Assembly: GCA_041859945.1 (NCBI GenBank)
Contig: JBFLGC010000004.1
Span: 1-64,000, forward strand
Origin: Tetragenococcus sp041859945
GTDB taxonomy: Bacteria > Bacillota > Bacilli > Lactobacillales > Enterococcaceae
DNA length: 64,000 nt
Direction of reading: 5' to 3'
Made by a program: the position numbers and the translations under genes. This document shows, piece after piece, positions 1 to 7,498 of this stretch. The notes below the pieces were generated by a model, which was not told where the DNA came from, searched no databases, and saw only the letters and a list, made by a program, of their open reading frames with translations. The stretch's first letter is position 1; every line of letters starts with the position of its first letter.

Positions 1-329
1 TGCCGGAAAACTCACTGATGGAGGCAATGGCTCAGGACTTACACGCCGATCTATCATCAGGAAAGGAGCTAGCCGAACAGCTCCAACGTTACCCCTTCTT
101 ATTACCTGAATTTCCTGTGATCATTTTTCAAGGAGAGATCAAAGGACATTTGGGCGATGAATTATTATTGTATAGCCAACTGTTGGTTGATCGTTTGGTA
201 GCTGATGCCCAACGTTTGATCCAGTGGTTGCAGCCCTTGGTTTTTTTGCTTGTCGCGGCCCTGATCGTCGCGATCTATGTGGCCATGTTTTTACCCATGT
301 ATGGGAATATAGGAGGAATACTCGAATGA
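1..329 (+). CDS. comGB: ComGB, competence pseudopilus membrane protein (3' part)
   Basis: Only the C-terminal end is present; the reading frame is open from base 3 and the gene begins before the window. ComGB is the polytopic inner-membrane platform (type II secretion F family) for the competence pseudopilus used in DNA uptake. The visible part has the family's helical stretch (FQGEIKGHLGDELL) and a last hydrophobic segment (about 20 residues, WLQPLVFLLVAALIVAIYVA) just before the C-terminus, ending MFLPMYGNI, which is typical of this family. The stop codon overlaps the ATG of comGC (ATGA at 326-329), which is operon-like. Identification rests on this C-terminal signature and on the five comG genes that follow. 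Confidence 0.88.
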   Translation, partial: PENSLMEAMAQDLHADLSSGKELAEQLQRYPFLLPEFPVIIFQGEIKGHLGDELLLYSQLLVDRLVADAQRLIQWLQPLVFLLVAALIVAIYVAMFLPMYGNIGGILE

Positions 330-635
330 AGAAAAAAATGATGTATTCAGGATTTACTATACATGATAGAAATGATGATTGTTTTGTTGATCATCAGCAT
401 TTTGATTTTATTGTTTGTACCAAATTTGAGCAAGGAAAAAGATAAAGTCAATGACAAGGGAAATGAAGCCGTAGTAAAAGTGGTGGAGACCCAAATCGAG
501 CTGTATCAAATGGAAAAACCAGGAGTGGATACGGAGAAGGCTTTAGACGAAATCACTGAAGATGGGAAGATCACTCAAAAACAGCATGATATTTATGTTG
601 CTCATAAGGACGATAAACCTGATGATGACAAATGA
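326..635 (+). pseudogene. comGC: comGC, major competence pseudopilin, frameshifted at the processing site
   Basis: The natural start is the ATG at 326, overlapping the comGB stop and preceded by AGGAGG at 311-316. It encodes MKKKMMYSGFT and then leaves frame. The rest of ComGC (MIEMMIVLLIISILILL, continuing to residue DDDK) is in another frame from 363 to 635. Joining the frames gives the expected class III signal GFT-x-IEMM with one residue at x, so four extra bases (atac, 359-362) separate the halves. Translation from 326 gives a 39-residue peptide ending at 445. Translation from the ATG at 363 lacks the Gly cleavage site and has no good ribosome site. ComGC is the main subunit of the competence pseudopilus, so loss should block transformation. 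A sequencing error cannot be excluded. Confidence 0.82.
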
Positions 636-1093
636 CATCCTTCTATAAAGGGTTCACCCTTATTGAATCGCTACTCGTGTTATTCGTCATTTCCGTCTTT
701 TTAGCCGTTCCTACGATCGTGGTCAAAGATAGTGTGGCAGAATTAGAAGTGGCTCGTTTTTTTGAATGTTTTGAAAAAAGTATGCTGGCGACCCAGCAAG
801 CAGCGATTTTAGAGAATAAAGAATCTAGAGTGGACCAGTTTATTGTAGAGCCACAATCTTTTATTCGTTTTAAATTTGCTACGGGCGCAGAAATCGTCCC
901 TACTCTCTATGTACCAGAGGAAATCACCATGTTTCCAACTGAGAACACCTATGTTGCTTTTTCAGGCGGGGTGGGGACAAATAGTCGCTTACAGACAATT
1001 ACTTTTGATTATGCAAAGGAGAATAAGCGGATCAAGTATCATTTTTTATTGGGAAAGGGGCATTATGACAAAGAAATTACGAGCCTCAAATAA
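632..1093 (+). CDS. comGD: ComGD, minor competence pseudopilin
   Basis: This 153-residue protein starts with MTSFYKGFTLIESLLVL, a textbook type IV prepilin leader: short basic N-terminus, Gly before the cleavage point, Phe+1, Glu+5, then a hydrophobic helix to about residue 30. The prepilin peptidase ComC would cut after the Gly. Its ATG overlaps the comGC stop (ATGA at 632-635). Position in the operon, length and leader fit ComGD, a minor pseudopilin of the DNA-uptake pseudopilus. The frame is intact, so the damage to comGC appears local. Polar effects of the comGC frameshift on this gene are possible because translation is coupled. Confidence 0.87.
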   Translation: MTSFYKGFTLIESLLVLFVISVFLAVPTIVVKDSVAELEVARFFECFEKSMLATQQAAILENKESRVDQFIVEPQSFIRFKFATGAEIVPTLYVPEEITMFPTENTYVAFSGGVGTNSRLQTITFDYAKENKRIKYHFLLGKGHYDKEITSLK

Positions 1094-1397
1094 GTGGCAA
1101 GGTTTTATGCTCTTAGAAGCCATCGTTTCGTTAGGGATCCTATCGATTTGCGTCTTTGTTTACTCGACTAGTCAAGTCCAGGCAGTCAAGCAGAGTCGTC
1201 AAGCGGTGGCACAAATGCAGCTGCTACGGGTTGCTTATGAAGAGGCAAGGGAGCATCGTTACTACCCGGTCACAAAACAAGAAGAACAAATCGAACGGGA
1301 TGGCACTTTTGTGATCGATTATTCTGGCGCTCCACAAAGTCAGCTCACGATCACAGACGCAAATGGGGAGAAGCAGGTGATCGCGCGTGTCCCATAA
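1065..1397 (+). CDS. comGE: ComGE-like minor pseudopilin
   Basis: I choose the ATG at 1065, inside the end of comGD, giving MTKKLRASNKWQGFMLLEAIVSLGI. The open frame extends further upstream, but that part overlaps comGD and lacks a leader. The protein has 110 residues with a prepilin-like N-terminus (GFMLLEAIVSL, Glu at +5) and one hydrophobic helix. ComGE is a small minor pseudopilin needed for pseudopilus assembly. Overlaps of 29 bases with comGD and 11 bases with comGF show tight translational coupling. Assignment rests on leader, size and order. Confidence 0.8.
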   Translation: MTKKLRASNKWQGFMLLEAIVSLGILSICVFVYSTSQVQAVKQSRQAVAQMQLLRVAYEEAREHRYYPVTKQEEQIERDGTFVIDYSGAPQSQLTITDANGEKQVIARVP

Positions 1398-1821
1398 AGG
1401 ATTTACCTTGATCGAATGTGTCTTGGCACTAATGGTGATGAGTCTATTTCTAGTTGGCACCACGGGAATAATCGCCCAAAGTCGTGACCTACGTGCAAAA
1501 GTTTACGACAAGCGCGAGCAAGAATGGCAAATTTGCCTATTTCATATGGAAGAAAAATTGGCGGAGGGGACTTTTGAGAGCATCGACAAAAATCACTTGT
1601 ACTTTACAAAAAAGAGCGATAGTGGGGATTCTTATAGTTGTTCGATCAAGTGGAGTTCCAATGTTCATCGGCTGGCGATCAGTGAAAAGGGTGGCTTTGA
1701 GCCGATCCTTTCGCAGGTTCGCGATGTTAAATTCACACAAGAGGGACAAAACGTTTATTTGACTGTCAAATTTATGGACGAGGAGGAAAAACATGCCCAA
1801 TGGACGATCCCAAAAGAATAA
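1387..1821 (+). CDS. comGF: ComGF, minor competence pseudopilin
   Basis: A GTG start at 1387 (GTG TCC CAT AAA GGA TTT) yields MSHKGFTLIECVLALMVMSLF, a canonical prepilin leader with Glu at +5. The 144-residue length and the C-terminal part with a QVRDVKFTQEG segment match ComGF family proteins. The start lies within the last codons of comGE and the end overlaps comGG by 29 bases. It should be processed by prepilin peptidase and inserted in the competence pseudopilus. No defect is visible. Confidence 0.84.
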   Translation: MSHKGFTLIECVLALMVMSLFLVGTTGIIAQSRDLRAKVYDKREQEWQICLFHMEEKLAEGTFESIDKNHLYFTKKSDSGDSYSCSIKWSSNVHRLAISEKGGFEPILSQVRDVKFTQEGQNVYLTVKFMDEEEKHAQWTIPKE

Positions 1822-2251
1822 AGGAGGTATTCTCCTGACTGCCGTTTTTTCGGTATTTATCATGAGTATCTTGCTGTTATTTTTAATGGATGATATGCGG
1901 ATCTTAACGGATTTTTCTTATCGGACGCGTTGTGTGTATGAAATGAAGATCATGAAAGAACTTTTCTTGACGGATTATCTAGCTCTTCCGGAAGAAAATC
2001 GTGCCGAACGAGGAGAGGTCACTTATACAAGTGGGACACTCAACTATCAACTGGAAAAAGATGAATTAAAGATCACGGCCCTAGTAAATGGCTACCAGCG
2101 GACCTTTTCTGAGAAACTTACCAATGATACGACGTCTTCAGAAAGTTCGACTGAAACGGGTCATTCCGAGAGTACGACTGCGTCAAGTCAAACGATAACT
2201 TCACAAACTTTATCGACGACTATAGAAACGCATCTTTCAGGGAACAACTGA
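1793..2251 (+). CDS. comGG: ComGG-like protein with Ser/Thr-rich tail
   Basis: The ORF starts with ATG at 1793 inside comGF and encodes 152 residues. Residues 10-33 form a hydrophobic helix (GILLTAVFSVFIMSILLLFL) without the classical Gly-Phe-Glu processing site, as is usual for ComGG. The middle resembles a pilin-like globular part. The last 45 or so residues are almost only Ser, Thr and a few charged residues. I do not know this tail from well-studied ComGG proteins; it may be a species-specific extension. The gene is last in the operon, with a strong terminator four bases after the stop. Confidence 0.72.
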   Translation: MPNGRSQKNKGGILLTAVFSVFIMSILLLFLMDDMRILTDFSYRTRCVYEMKIMKELFLTDYLALPEENRAERGEVTYTSGTLNYQLEKDELKITALVNGYQRTFSEKLTNDTTSSESSTETGHSESTTASSQTITSQTLSTTIETHLSGNN

Positions 2252-2254
2252 TAC

Positions 2255-2300
2255 AGCGAAGACGGCTTGAAAAACAGGTCGAGCCGTCTTCGCTTTTTTT
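2255..2300 (+). terminator. Rho-independent terminator of the comG operon
   Basis: AGCGAAGACGGCT (2255-2267) pairs perfectly with AGCCGTCTTCGCT (2282-2294) around a 14-base loop, followed by a run of T to 2300. It ends the comG transcript before the methyltransferase gene. Confidence 0.93.
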
Positions 2301-2377
2301 GATAGGGCAGAGAAAAAGCTTAAACTATGAAAAGAAGTTGAAAATAAAATGAAAACAAGTTTCTTGAAAGACTGTGG

Positions 2378-2421
2378 TTGCATCTTTGGGCGAAATCAGC
2401 TAAAATTATACAGGTATAATG
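2378..2421 (+). promoter_or_regulatory. Candidate promoter for the methyltransferase gene
   Basis: TTGCAT (2378-2383) is followed after 17 bases by TAAAAT (2401-2406). A second perfect TATAAT box is at 2416-2421. Either could drive the gene starting at 2453. This is a visual match only. Confidence 0.5.
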
Positions 2422-2452
2422 ATTGTTACAGTCTGATGGAAAAGAGGTGCAG

Positions 2453-3466
2453 ATGTATTTGGATAAAATAGAAGAGGCTTTTTATCTCTATCTTGAAGGA
2501 GTCCAACTTCTCCAAGGCGCATTGAAAACTTCTTTTTTAGATGCTTATATCGAAAATATCGAAAATATCAATGATGAGTATCAAGTACGGATCCTTGACG
2601 GTCTTCCTGATCAAGCGACCGTCGCAAAATTGCAGACTACTTATCAAAAAATCAAAGCTATCGAATTATTGCCTGAAGAAAAAAGAAAGCTATCACAATT
2701 ATTGCTTTTAAAAGGCATGCAAACCGAGCCACTACAAGCAAATCATCAATTGACACCAGATAGTATCGGTTTTTTATTTGTCTTTTTGATCGAACAATTG
2801 TATCCAGATAAGACAAAATCCTATCATCTATTGGATTTGACAGTAGGCATGGGCAATTTGTTATTGACGCTTTTGACTAATTTAAAGCAAAGTGGCTATC
2901 AGATAGAAGCAACTGGCGTCGATAATGATGAGACCTTACTAGCGATCGCTTCTTCTAACAGTCAATGGATCGGTGCAGCAGTCTCTTTATTTCATCAAGA
3001 TAGCTTACAAGATCTTTTGGTCGATCCTGTTGACATGGCAGTGGGCGATTTGCCGATCGGTTATTATCCGATCGATGAGAATGCCCAACGTTTCATGACA
3101 GGTGTAACAGAGGGGCATAGTTATGCCCATCATTTATTATTGGAACAAAGCATGCACTACGTCAAAGAAGAGGGCTTTGGGCTCTTTTTGCTGCCAAGCA
3201 ATTTTTTAGAAACAGAACAAAGTGGACAGTTCAAAGCCTGGTTAGCTGAAAAAGAGGCCTTTTTACAAGGTGTCATACAACTACCAGACGAACTTTTCAA
3301 GAGTAAAGCCGCTCAAAAAAGTATTTTGCTTTTGCAACGAGCGGGAAAGTCTGTCAAACAAGTACCAGAAGTCTTAGTGGCAAAATTAGAAACCTTAAAG
3401 GATCCCAAAGCAGTCGTTGCTTTCTTTGATGAATTCAAAGCTTGGCAACAAGCCAATTTGCAGTGA
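2453..3466 (+). CDS. Class I SAM-dependent DNA methyltransferase-like protein (YtxK type)
   Basis: I take the ATG at 2453, five bases after an AGAGG site; a TTG at 2423 in frame is less likely. The 337-residue protein has an N-terminal helical part and a C-terminal Rossmann methyltransferase domain. LLDLTVGMGNLLLTLL (about residue 130) is the SAM-binding motif I, and DMAVGDLPIGYYP holds the NPPY-like motif IV in the altered form DLPIGYY. It resembles the N6-adenine methyltransferase fold found next to comG and ackA in many Firmicutes, where the target is not well established. The Asn of NPPY is replaced by Asp, as in B. subtilis YtxK-type proteins as I recall them. Confidence 0.8.
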   Translation: MYLDKIEEAFYLYLEGVQLLQGALKTSFLDAYIENIENINDEYQVRILDGLPDQATVAKLQTTYQKIKAIELLPEEKRKLSQLLLLKGMQTEPLQANHQLTPDSIGFLFVFLIEQLYPDKTKSYHLLDLTVGMGNLLLTLLTNLKQSGYQIEATGVDNDETLLAIASSNSQWIGAAVSLFHQDSLQDLLVDPVDMAVGDLPIGYYPIDENAQRFMTGVTEGHSYAHHLLLEQSMHYVKEEGFGLFLLPSNFLETEQSGQFKAWLAEKEAFLQGVIQLPDELFKSKAAQKSILLLQRAGKSVKQVPEVLVAKLETLKDPKAVVAFFDEFKAWQQANLQ

Positions 3467-3502
3467 TCAAAATTCGATAGAAAAAAGGAATGAGGAAAAA
3501 AT

Positions 3503-4690
3503 ATGTCAAAAACAATTTCAATCAACGCTGGGAGCTCTAGTTTAAAATGGCAATTATATGAAATGCCTGAAGAAAAAGTGATTGCCAAAGGGATCACTGA
3601 ACGCATTGGCTTGAAAGATTCGATTTTTACCATCAAATATGGTGACGGTCAAAAGTTTGAAGAAATCCTTGATATCCCCGATCATGAAGTAGCCGTCAAA
3701 AAATTATTGGATCAATTGATCGAATTAAAAATTTTAGGTTCCTACGATGAAATCACCGGTGTTGGTCACAGGGTCGTCCAAGGGGGAAAATATTTCCCTA
3801 AATCAGTTGTGATCGATGATGATGTCGTGGCTAAGATCGATGAATTGGCTGCTTTTGCACCGTTGCACAATCCCGCTCATTTGATGGGGATCAAAGCTTT
3901 TCGCGAACTTTTGCCAGGCGTCTTGAATGTGGCTGTTTTTGACACGTCCTTTTTTGCCAACATGCCAGAAGTAGCACAATATTATAGTATCCCTAAAGAA
4001 TACCGCGAAAAATATGATGTCCGCAAATATGGCGCGCATGGCACAAGTCATCGCTATGTCGCGCAACGTACCGCTGAAATTTTAGGCCAACCGATCGAAG
4101 ACTTAAAAATCATCACTTGCCATATTGGTAACGGCGCCTCAGTGACGGCCGTCCAAGGTGGGAAAGCAGTTGATACTTCGATGGGCTTCACCCCGTTGGC
4201 TGGCGTGACCATGGGTACCCGTTCAGGCGACATCGATCCCGCTGTTTTGCAATTTTTGATGCACAAATTAGACATCGATATCGATGAAATGTTGAATATT
4301 TTAAATAAAAAATCAGGGTTGCTTGGTTTGTCAGATGGCTTTTCCAGTGATATGCGGGATATCAAAGCCCGCCGTGGTGAACCAGAAATCGATACGATCT
4401 TGGCTATTTTCTATGACCGCATCCGTAAATACATCGGTAGCTATGTGACCGTCATGAATGGTGTCGATGCGATCGTCTTCACAGCCGGTATCGGTGAAAA
4501 TGATCAATACACACGTGAATATGTCATAGATGGTATGTCATGGTTCGGTTGTGAACTCGATCATGAAAAGAACTTGCAAAATGGGGTTGAACAAGTGATT
4601 TCAACGCCGGAATCTAAAATCAAAGTCTTACTAGTCCCAACTGACGAAGAATTAATGATCGCACGCGACGTCGAAAGTTTACGTTCATAA
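3503..4690 (+). CDS. ackA: Acetate kinase
   Basis: This 395-residue protein is a full-length acetate kinase, converting acetyl phosphate and ADP to acetate and ATP in the cytoplasm. Family motifs are intact: NAGSSSLKWQ at residues 8-17, the HGTSHRYV segment, the GNGASVTAV phosphate-binding motif and FTAGIGEND near the C-terminus. A GGAATGAGG site precedes the ATG at 3503. It follows the methyltransferase gene by 36 bases without a terminator, so the two may share a transcript. Together with the xfp phosphoketolase gene in this window, it would recover ATP from acetyl phosphate. Confidence 0.97.
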   Translation: MSKTISINAGSSSLKWQLYEMPEEKVIAKGITERIGLKDSIFTIKYGDGQKFEEILDIPDHEVAVKKLLDQLIELKILGSYDEITGVGHRVVQGGKYFPKSVVIDDDVVAKIDELAAFAPLHNPAHLMGIKAFRELLPGVLNVAVFDTSFFANMPEVAQYYSIPKEYREKYDVRKYGAHGTSHRYVAQRTAEILGQPIEDLKIITCHIGNGASVTAVQGGKAVDTSMGFTPLAGVTMGTRSGDIDPAVLQFLMHKLDIDIDEMLNILNKKSGLLGLSDGFSSDMRDIKARRGEPEIDTILAIFYDRIRKYIGSYVTVMNGVDAIVFTAGIGENDQYTREYVIDGMSWFGCELDHEKNLQNGVEQVISTPESKIKVLLVPTDEELMIARDVESLRS

Positions 4691-4702
4691 GTTAAATGAC
4701 TA

Positions 4703-4742
4703 AAGAGCGCCAGCCGTAACTTAGCTGGTGCTCTTTTTTTGT
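4703..4742 (+). terminator. Terminator after ackA
   Basis: AGAGCGCCAGC (4704-4714) pairs with GCTGGTGCTCT (4724-4734, one G-T pair) and is followed by seven or more T residues. Confidence 0.92.
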
Positions 4743-4992
4743 AGATACGAAAGTCCAAATCCAGTCTCTAATTATAAATTTATGGATACTGAATTCGGCT
4801 TTGGGCATCCACAAATTTATTTCGCTGTTGCTGAAACGGTGGGCATCGAAAAAATCTATGGTTGTTAAAATAGGAAAGTAACAACCATAAACTTGATGCA
4901 ATGACCGAATAAATATTTTTGTGAAAAAACAAGCATAAAGAGAAATATGTGTTATAATAAATTGCTGAAAATAGTTTGAAAGGAAGAGAAAA
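4743..4992 (+). promoter_or_regulatory. Leader region of the NitT/TauT-type importer: hairpin and promoter
   Basis: This 250-base stretch has no gene. It contains a perfect 11-bp inverted repeat, TATGGTTGTTA (4857-4867) and TAACAACCATA (4879-4889), with an 11-base loop and no U-tract; it could be an operator or a leader hairpin. A TATAAT box with an extended TG element (TGTTATAAT, 4950-4958) lies upstream of the substrate-binding protein start, behind a GAAAGGAAGAG site. An ATACTGAATTCGGC block (4786-4799) recurs with one change at 17419-17432. Confidence 0.5.
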
Positions 4993-5958
4993 ATGAAGAA
5001 AAAGTTCGCTGTATTAACAATGGCACTAGCCATCTTGTTAGCTGCTTGTGGAAATAAGACAGATGAAAGTAAATCACAAGAAAGTACAGGAAAGAGCAAT
5101 GATATGGCCAAAGTCGAAACGCTCAAAGTCGGTGTGATGCCTTCTGTGGACAACATGCCTTTTGTCATCGCCCATGAACAAGGCTTTGATAAAAATCATG
5201 GTGTTGATCTAGAACTGCAAACTTTTAAGGCAGCCAAAGATCGCGATGCCGCTTTTCAAGCCGGTGAATTAGATGGCATCAATGCGGATCTAGTAGGTGT
5301 GGCTACCTATCTACAAGGTGGTATGGATATCAAAGTCACGAGTGCCACTTACGGTCAATTTGATTTGATCGCAACGGCTGAAAATAAATCAGTTTTAGAT
5401 TTGAAAGGCAAGCAAATCGCTATCATGAAAAATCAAGGACCTGAATTTTCGATCGACCAAATGCTGCAAAAAGCCGGTCTATCAGAAAGCGATGTGACTT
5501 TAGTCGATGTGCCTGCCGTACCGAGCCGGGTAGAATTATTAGAAAATGATCAAGCCCAAGGTGCCATCGTTCCAGAGCCTTTTGTCACGATGAGTGAAGA
5601 AAAAGGTTTGGTTTCTTTAGGATCGACTCGTGATTTCGGCATAAATCCCTTTGTACTGTGTTTCACGACGGATACGATCGCTAACAAAGCAGAGGCGTTA
5701 GTAGGTATGTATGATGCCTATAATGAAGCCGTCGATTGGATGAAAGAACATGATAAGTCAGAATATCTCGACCTATTCGTAGAAGAAGTCGGTTTCCCAG
5801 CAGAATTGAAAGATAAGATCGAAGTGCCCGATTACCCACATATAAAACAAGCAAGTATCGCTGATGTGACTTTAGCTTTTGATTGGGCCAAAGAGCATGA
5901 ACTTTTGACGGATGATATCACACCAGCTGAGGTTTTGAGCGATGTCTACTTCAAATAA
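4993..5958 (+). CDS. ABC importer substrate-binding lipoprotein, NitT/TauT family
   Basis: The protein has 321 residues with a lipoprotein signal peptide (MKKKFAVLTMALAILLAACG; Cys at 19 is the lipid-anchored residue). The mature part has the NMT1/SsuA-like periplasmic-binding fold: VGVMPSVDNMPFVIAHEQGF at the start of lobe 1, and KQIAIMKNQGPEFSIDQML in lobe 2. Such proteins feed sulfonate, nitrate, taurine, thiamine-precursor or related small anions. The next two genes are the ATPase and permease of the same importer. The substrate cannot be read from sequence. The start ATG follows a GGAAGAG site. Confidence 0.85.
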   Translation: MKKKFAVLTMALAILLAACGNKTDESKSQESTGKSNDMAKVETLKVGVMPSVDNMPFVIAHEQGFDKNHGVDLELQTFKAAKDRDAAFQAGELDGINADLVGVATYLQGGMDIKVTSATYGQFDLIATAENKSVLDLKGKQIAIMKNQGPEFSIDQMLQKAGLSESDVTLVDVPAVPSRVELLENDQAQGAIVPEPFVTMSEEKGLVSLGSTRDFGINPFVLCFTTDTIANKAEALVGMYDAYNEAVDWMKEHDKSEYLDLFVEEVGFPAELKDKIEVPDYPHIKQASIADVTLAFDWAKEHELLTDDITPAEVLSDVYFK

Positions 5959-6694
5959 AACCTATCGCTTAGAGCATATTTTCTTTACTATTGGTGAAAA
6001 AGTGATCCTCGAAGATATTTCGCTCTCCTTAAATGGGGATGAGATCCTTGCGGTGATCGGACCTTCTGGCGCGGGCAAAACGACGTTATTACGTTTGCTG
6101 GCCGGACTGGTTCAGCCGACAAAGGGAACGATTTTATTGCAAGGAAAACCGATCAAGGCAAGCACGATCGCTTTGGTTCCCCAAGATTATGGGTTGTTAC
6201 CTTGGCAAACAGCACGACAAGCCGTGGTAAAAGCGGCTGAAATAAGTCGTAAGCAGAAACTATCAGAAAGAGAACAACAAAAGGTGGCAAAGCTGTTTGA
6301 GCAAATGCAACTGACGGAAGTTGCGGACGCTTATCCTGCCCAATTAAGTGGGGGGCAACGACAACGGGTCGCAATCACTCGCGCCTTAGCTAGCAAAAGT
6401 ACGGTACTACTTATGGACGAGCCTTTTTCAGCACTCGATGCCTTGACACGGGAAAAGGCCCAGCAATTGTTTCTTTCGGCTTGGCAAGAAGCACCACGTC
6501 TGACGGCCTTTGTCACTCATGATATCGGGGAAGCCTTGCTACTGGCTGATGAGATCCTAGTGATGCGTGCAAACGGTACGATCAAGAATAAAATTGCTTC
6601 GCCTTTTGCTAAAACACAAAATTTAGAAGAAAGACGCCACTCTGAGCAGCTTTTTCACGCCATCGCGCGCTTGCGTAAGGAGATCGAAGCATGA
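5942..6694 (+). CDS. ABC importer ATP-binding protein, NitT/TauT family
   Basis: This 250-residue nucleotide-binding protein has Walker A GPSGAGKTT (residues 40-48), a Q-loop at VPQDYGLLPW, signature LSGGQRQR (135-142) and Walker B VLLMDEP (155-161), then the switch His in FVTHD. It overlaps the end of the binding-protein gene by 17 bases, with a GAGG site inside that gene, showing coupling. It powers uptake by the neighbouring permease. Members with this architecture (SsuB, TauB, ThiZ-like) differ in substrate, so I give no gene symbol. Confidence 0.88.
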   Translation: MSTSNKTYRLEHIFFTIGEKVILEDISLSLNGDEILAVIGPSGAGKTTLLRLLAGLVQPTKGTILLQGKPIKASTIALVPQDYGLLPWQTARQAVVKAAEISRKQKLSEREQQKVAKLFEQMQLTEVADAYPAQLSGGQRQRVAITRALASKSTVLLMDEPFSALDALTREKAQQLFLSAWQEAPRLTAFVTHDIGEALLLADEILVMRANGTIKNKIASPFAKTQNLEERRHSEQLFHAIARLRKEIEA

Positions 6695-7443
6695 GAGTTA
6701 AATTTGCTAAATTCATTCAAAGCTTGTTAGCGGCGCTGGCACTTTTTCTTGTCTGGGAAATTGCTAGTCATTTCCTACAAAAGACACTTTTACCAGCGCC
6801 ACTCGTTGTTTTGCAGAAGATACCGGTATTATTTCGTGAAAAGAATATTCTATTACATCTACAGGCCAGCTTTGATCGGGTCATACTGGGACTGTTTTTT
6901 TCGGTCATCGGTGGGTTTGCCTTAGGTATTGTCATGGGCAGTTTTAAAAAGGTGACACCATTTTCGAATGCTTTGATCTATCTCACCTATCCAATCCCTA
7001 AAATGGCACTGCTTCCGATCGTGATGCTCTTAGGAGGCTTGGGCGATCGGTCTAAAATCATCATGATCGTCTTGATCGTTTTACCGCAAGTGACGATCGC
7101 GGTTCGCGATGCCGTTCGCGATATCCCTAAAAATTACTACGATGTTTATCGGACACTAAAAGCAAGTAAATGGCAGTGCTTTCGTTCGATCACATTAACG
7201 GCGACCTTGCCAGCCATCTTTAGCTCGGTCCGAGTGTCATTAGGGACAGCCTTATCGATTTTATTTTTTACCGAAAATTATGGTACGGAATATGGCTTGG
7301 GGTATTTTATCATGGATAGTTGGACACGGATGGATTACCCAGCCATGTACGGTGGGATCTTGGTGTTAGCTGGCTGTGGTTTCCTACTATTTGTAGTGAT
7401 CGATCTAGTAACCTATTATTGGTTTAGTTGGCAAGAAAAATAA
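6691..7443 (+). CDS. ABC importer permease, NitT/TauT family
   Basis: A 250-residue membrane protein with about six hydrophobic segments and the BPD_transp_1 coupling loop (EAA-like region around DIPKNYYDVYRTLKASKWQ). Its ATG overlaps the ATPase stop (ATGA at 6691-6694), completing a binding protein-ATPase-permease operon. It should form the channel dimer for the small anion bound by the lipoprotein. A terminator follows 10 bases downstream. Confidence 0.87.
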   Translation: MRVKFAKFIQSLLAALALFLVWEIASHFLQKTLLPAPLVVLQKIPVLFREKNILLHLQASFDRVILGLFFSVIGGFALGIVMGSFKKVTPFSNALIYLTYPIPKMALLPIVMLLGGLGDRSKIIMIVLIVLPQVTIAVRDAVRDIPKNYYDVYRTLKASKWQCFRSITLTATLPAIFSSVRVSLGTALSILFFTENYGTEYGLGYFIMDSWTRMDYPAMYGGILVLAGCGFLLFVVIDLVTYYWFSWQEK

Positions 7444-7453
7444 TTGCTGAGTA

Positions 7454-7498
7454 AAAAGCGACCGACTTTTTCTAATGAAAGAGTCAGTCGTTTTTTTT
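7454..7498. terminator. Bidirectional terminator between the importer operon and the ArsR-type gene
   Basis: GCGACCGACTTTTTC (7459-7473) pairs imperfectly with AAAGAGTCAGTCG (7478-7490) and is followed by eight T on the plus strand. AAAAA at 7454-7458 gives a weaker U-tract for the opposite direction. Two convergent genes end here. Confidence 0.85.

Noticed and set aside
363..635. comGC as an intact gene starting at the internal ATG 363
   Set aside because: It would lack the Gly cleavage site and basic leader, has no good ribosome site, and the proper start at 326 with AGGAGG is in another frame.
4692..5168. 158-codon minus-strand ORF over the ackA terminator and importer leader
   Set aside because: It overlaps a strong terminator, a promoter and the start of the binding-protein gene and has no recognisable domain.
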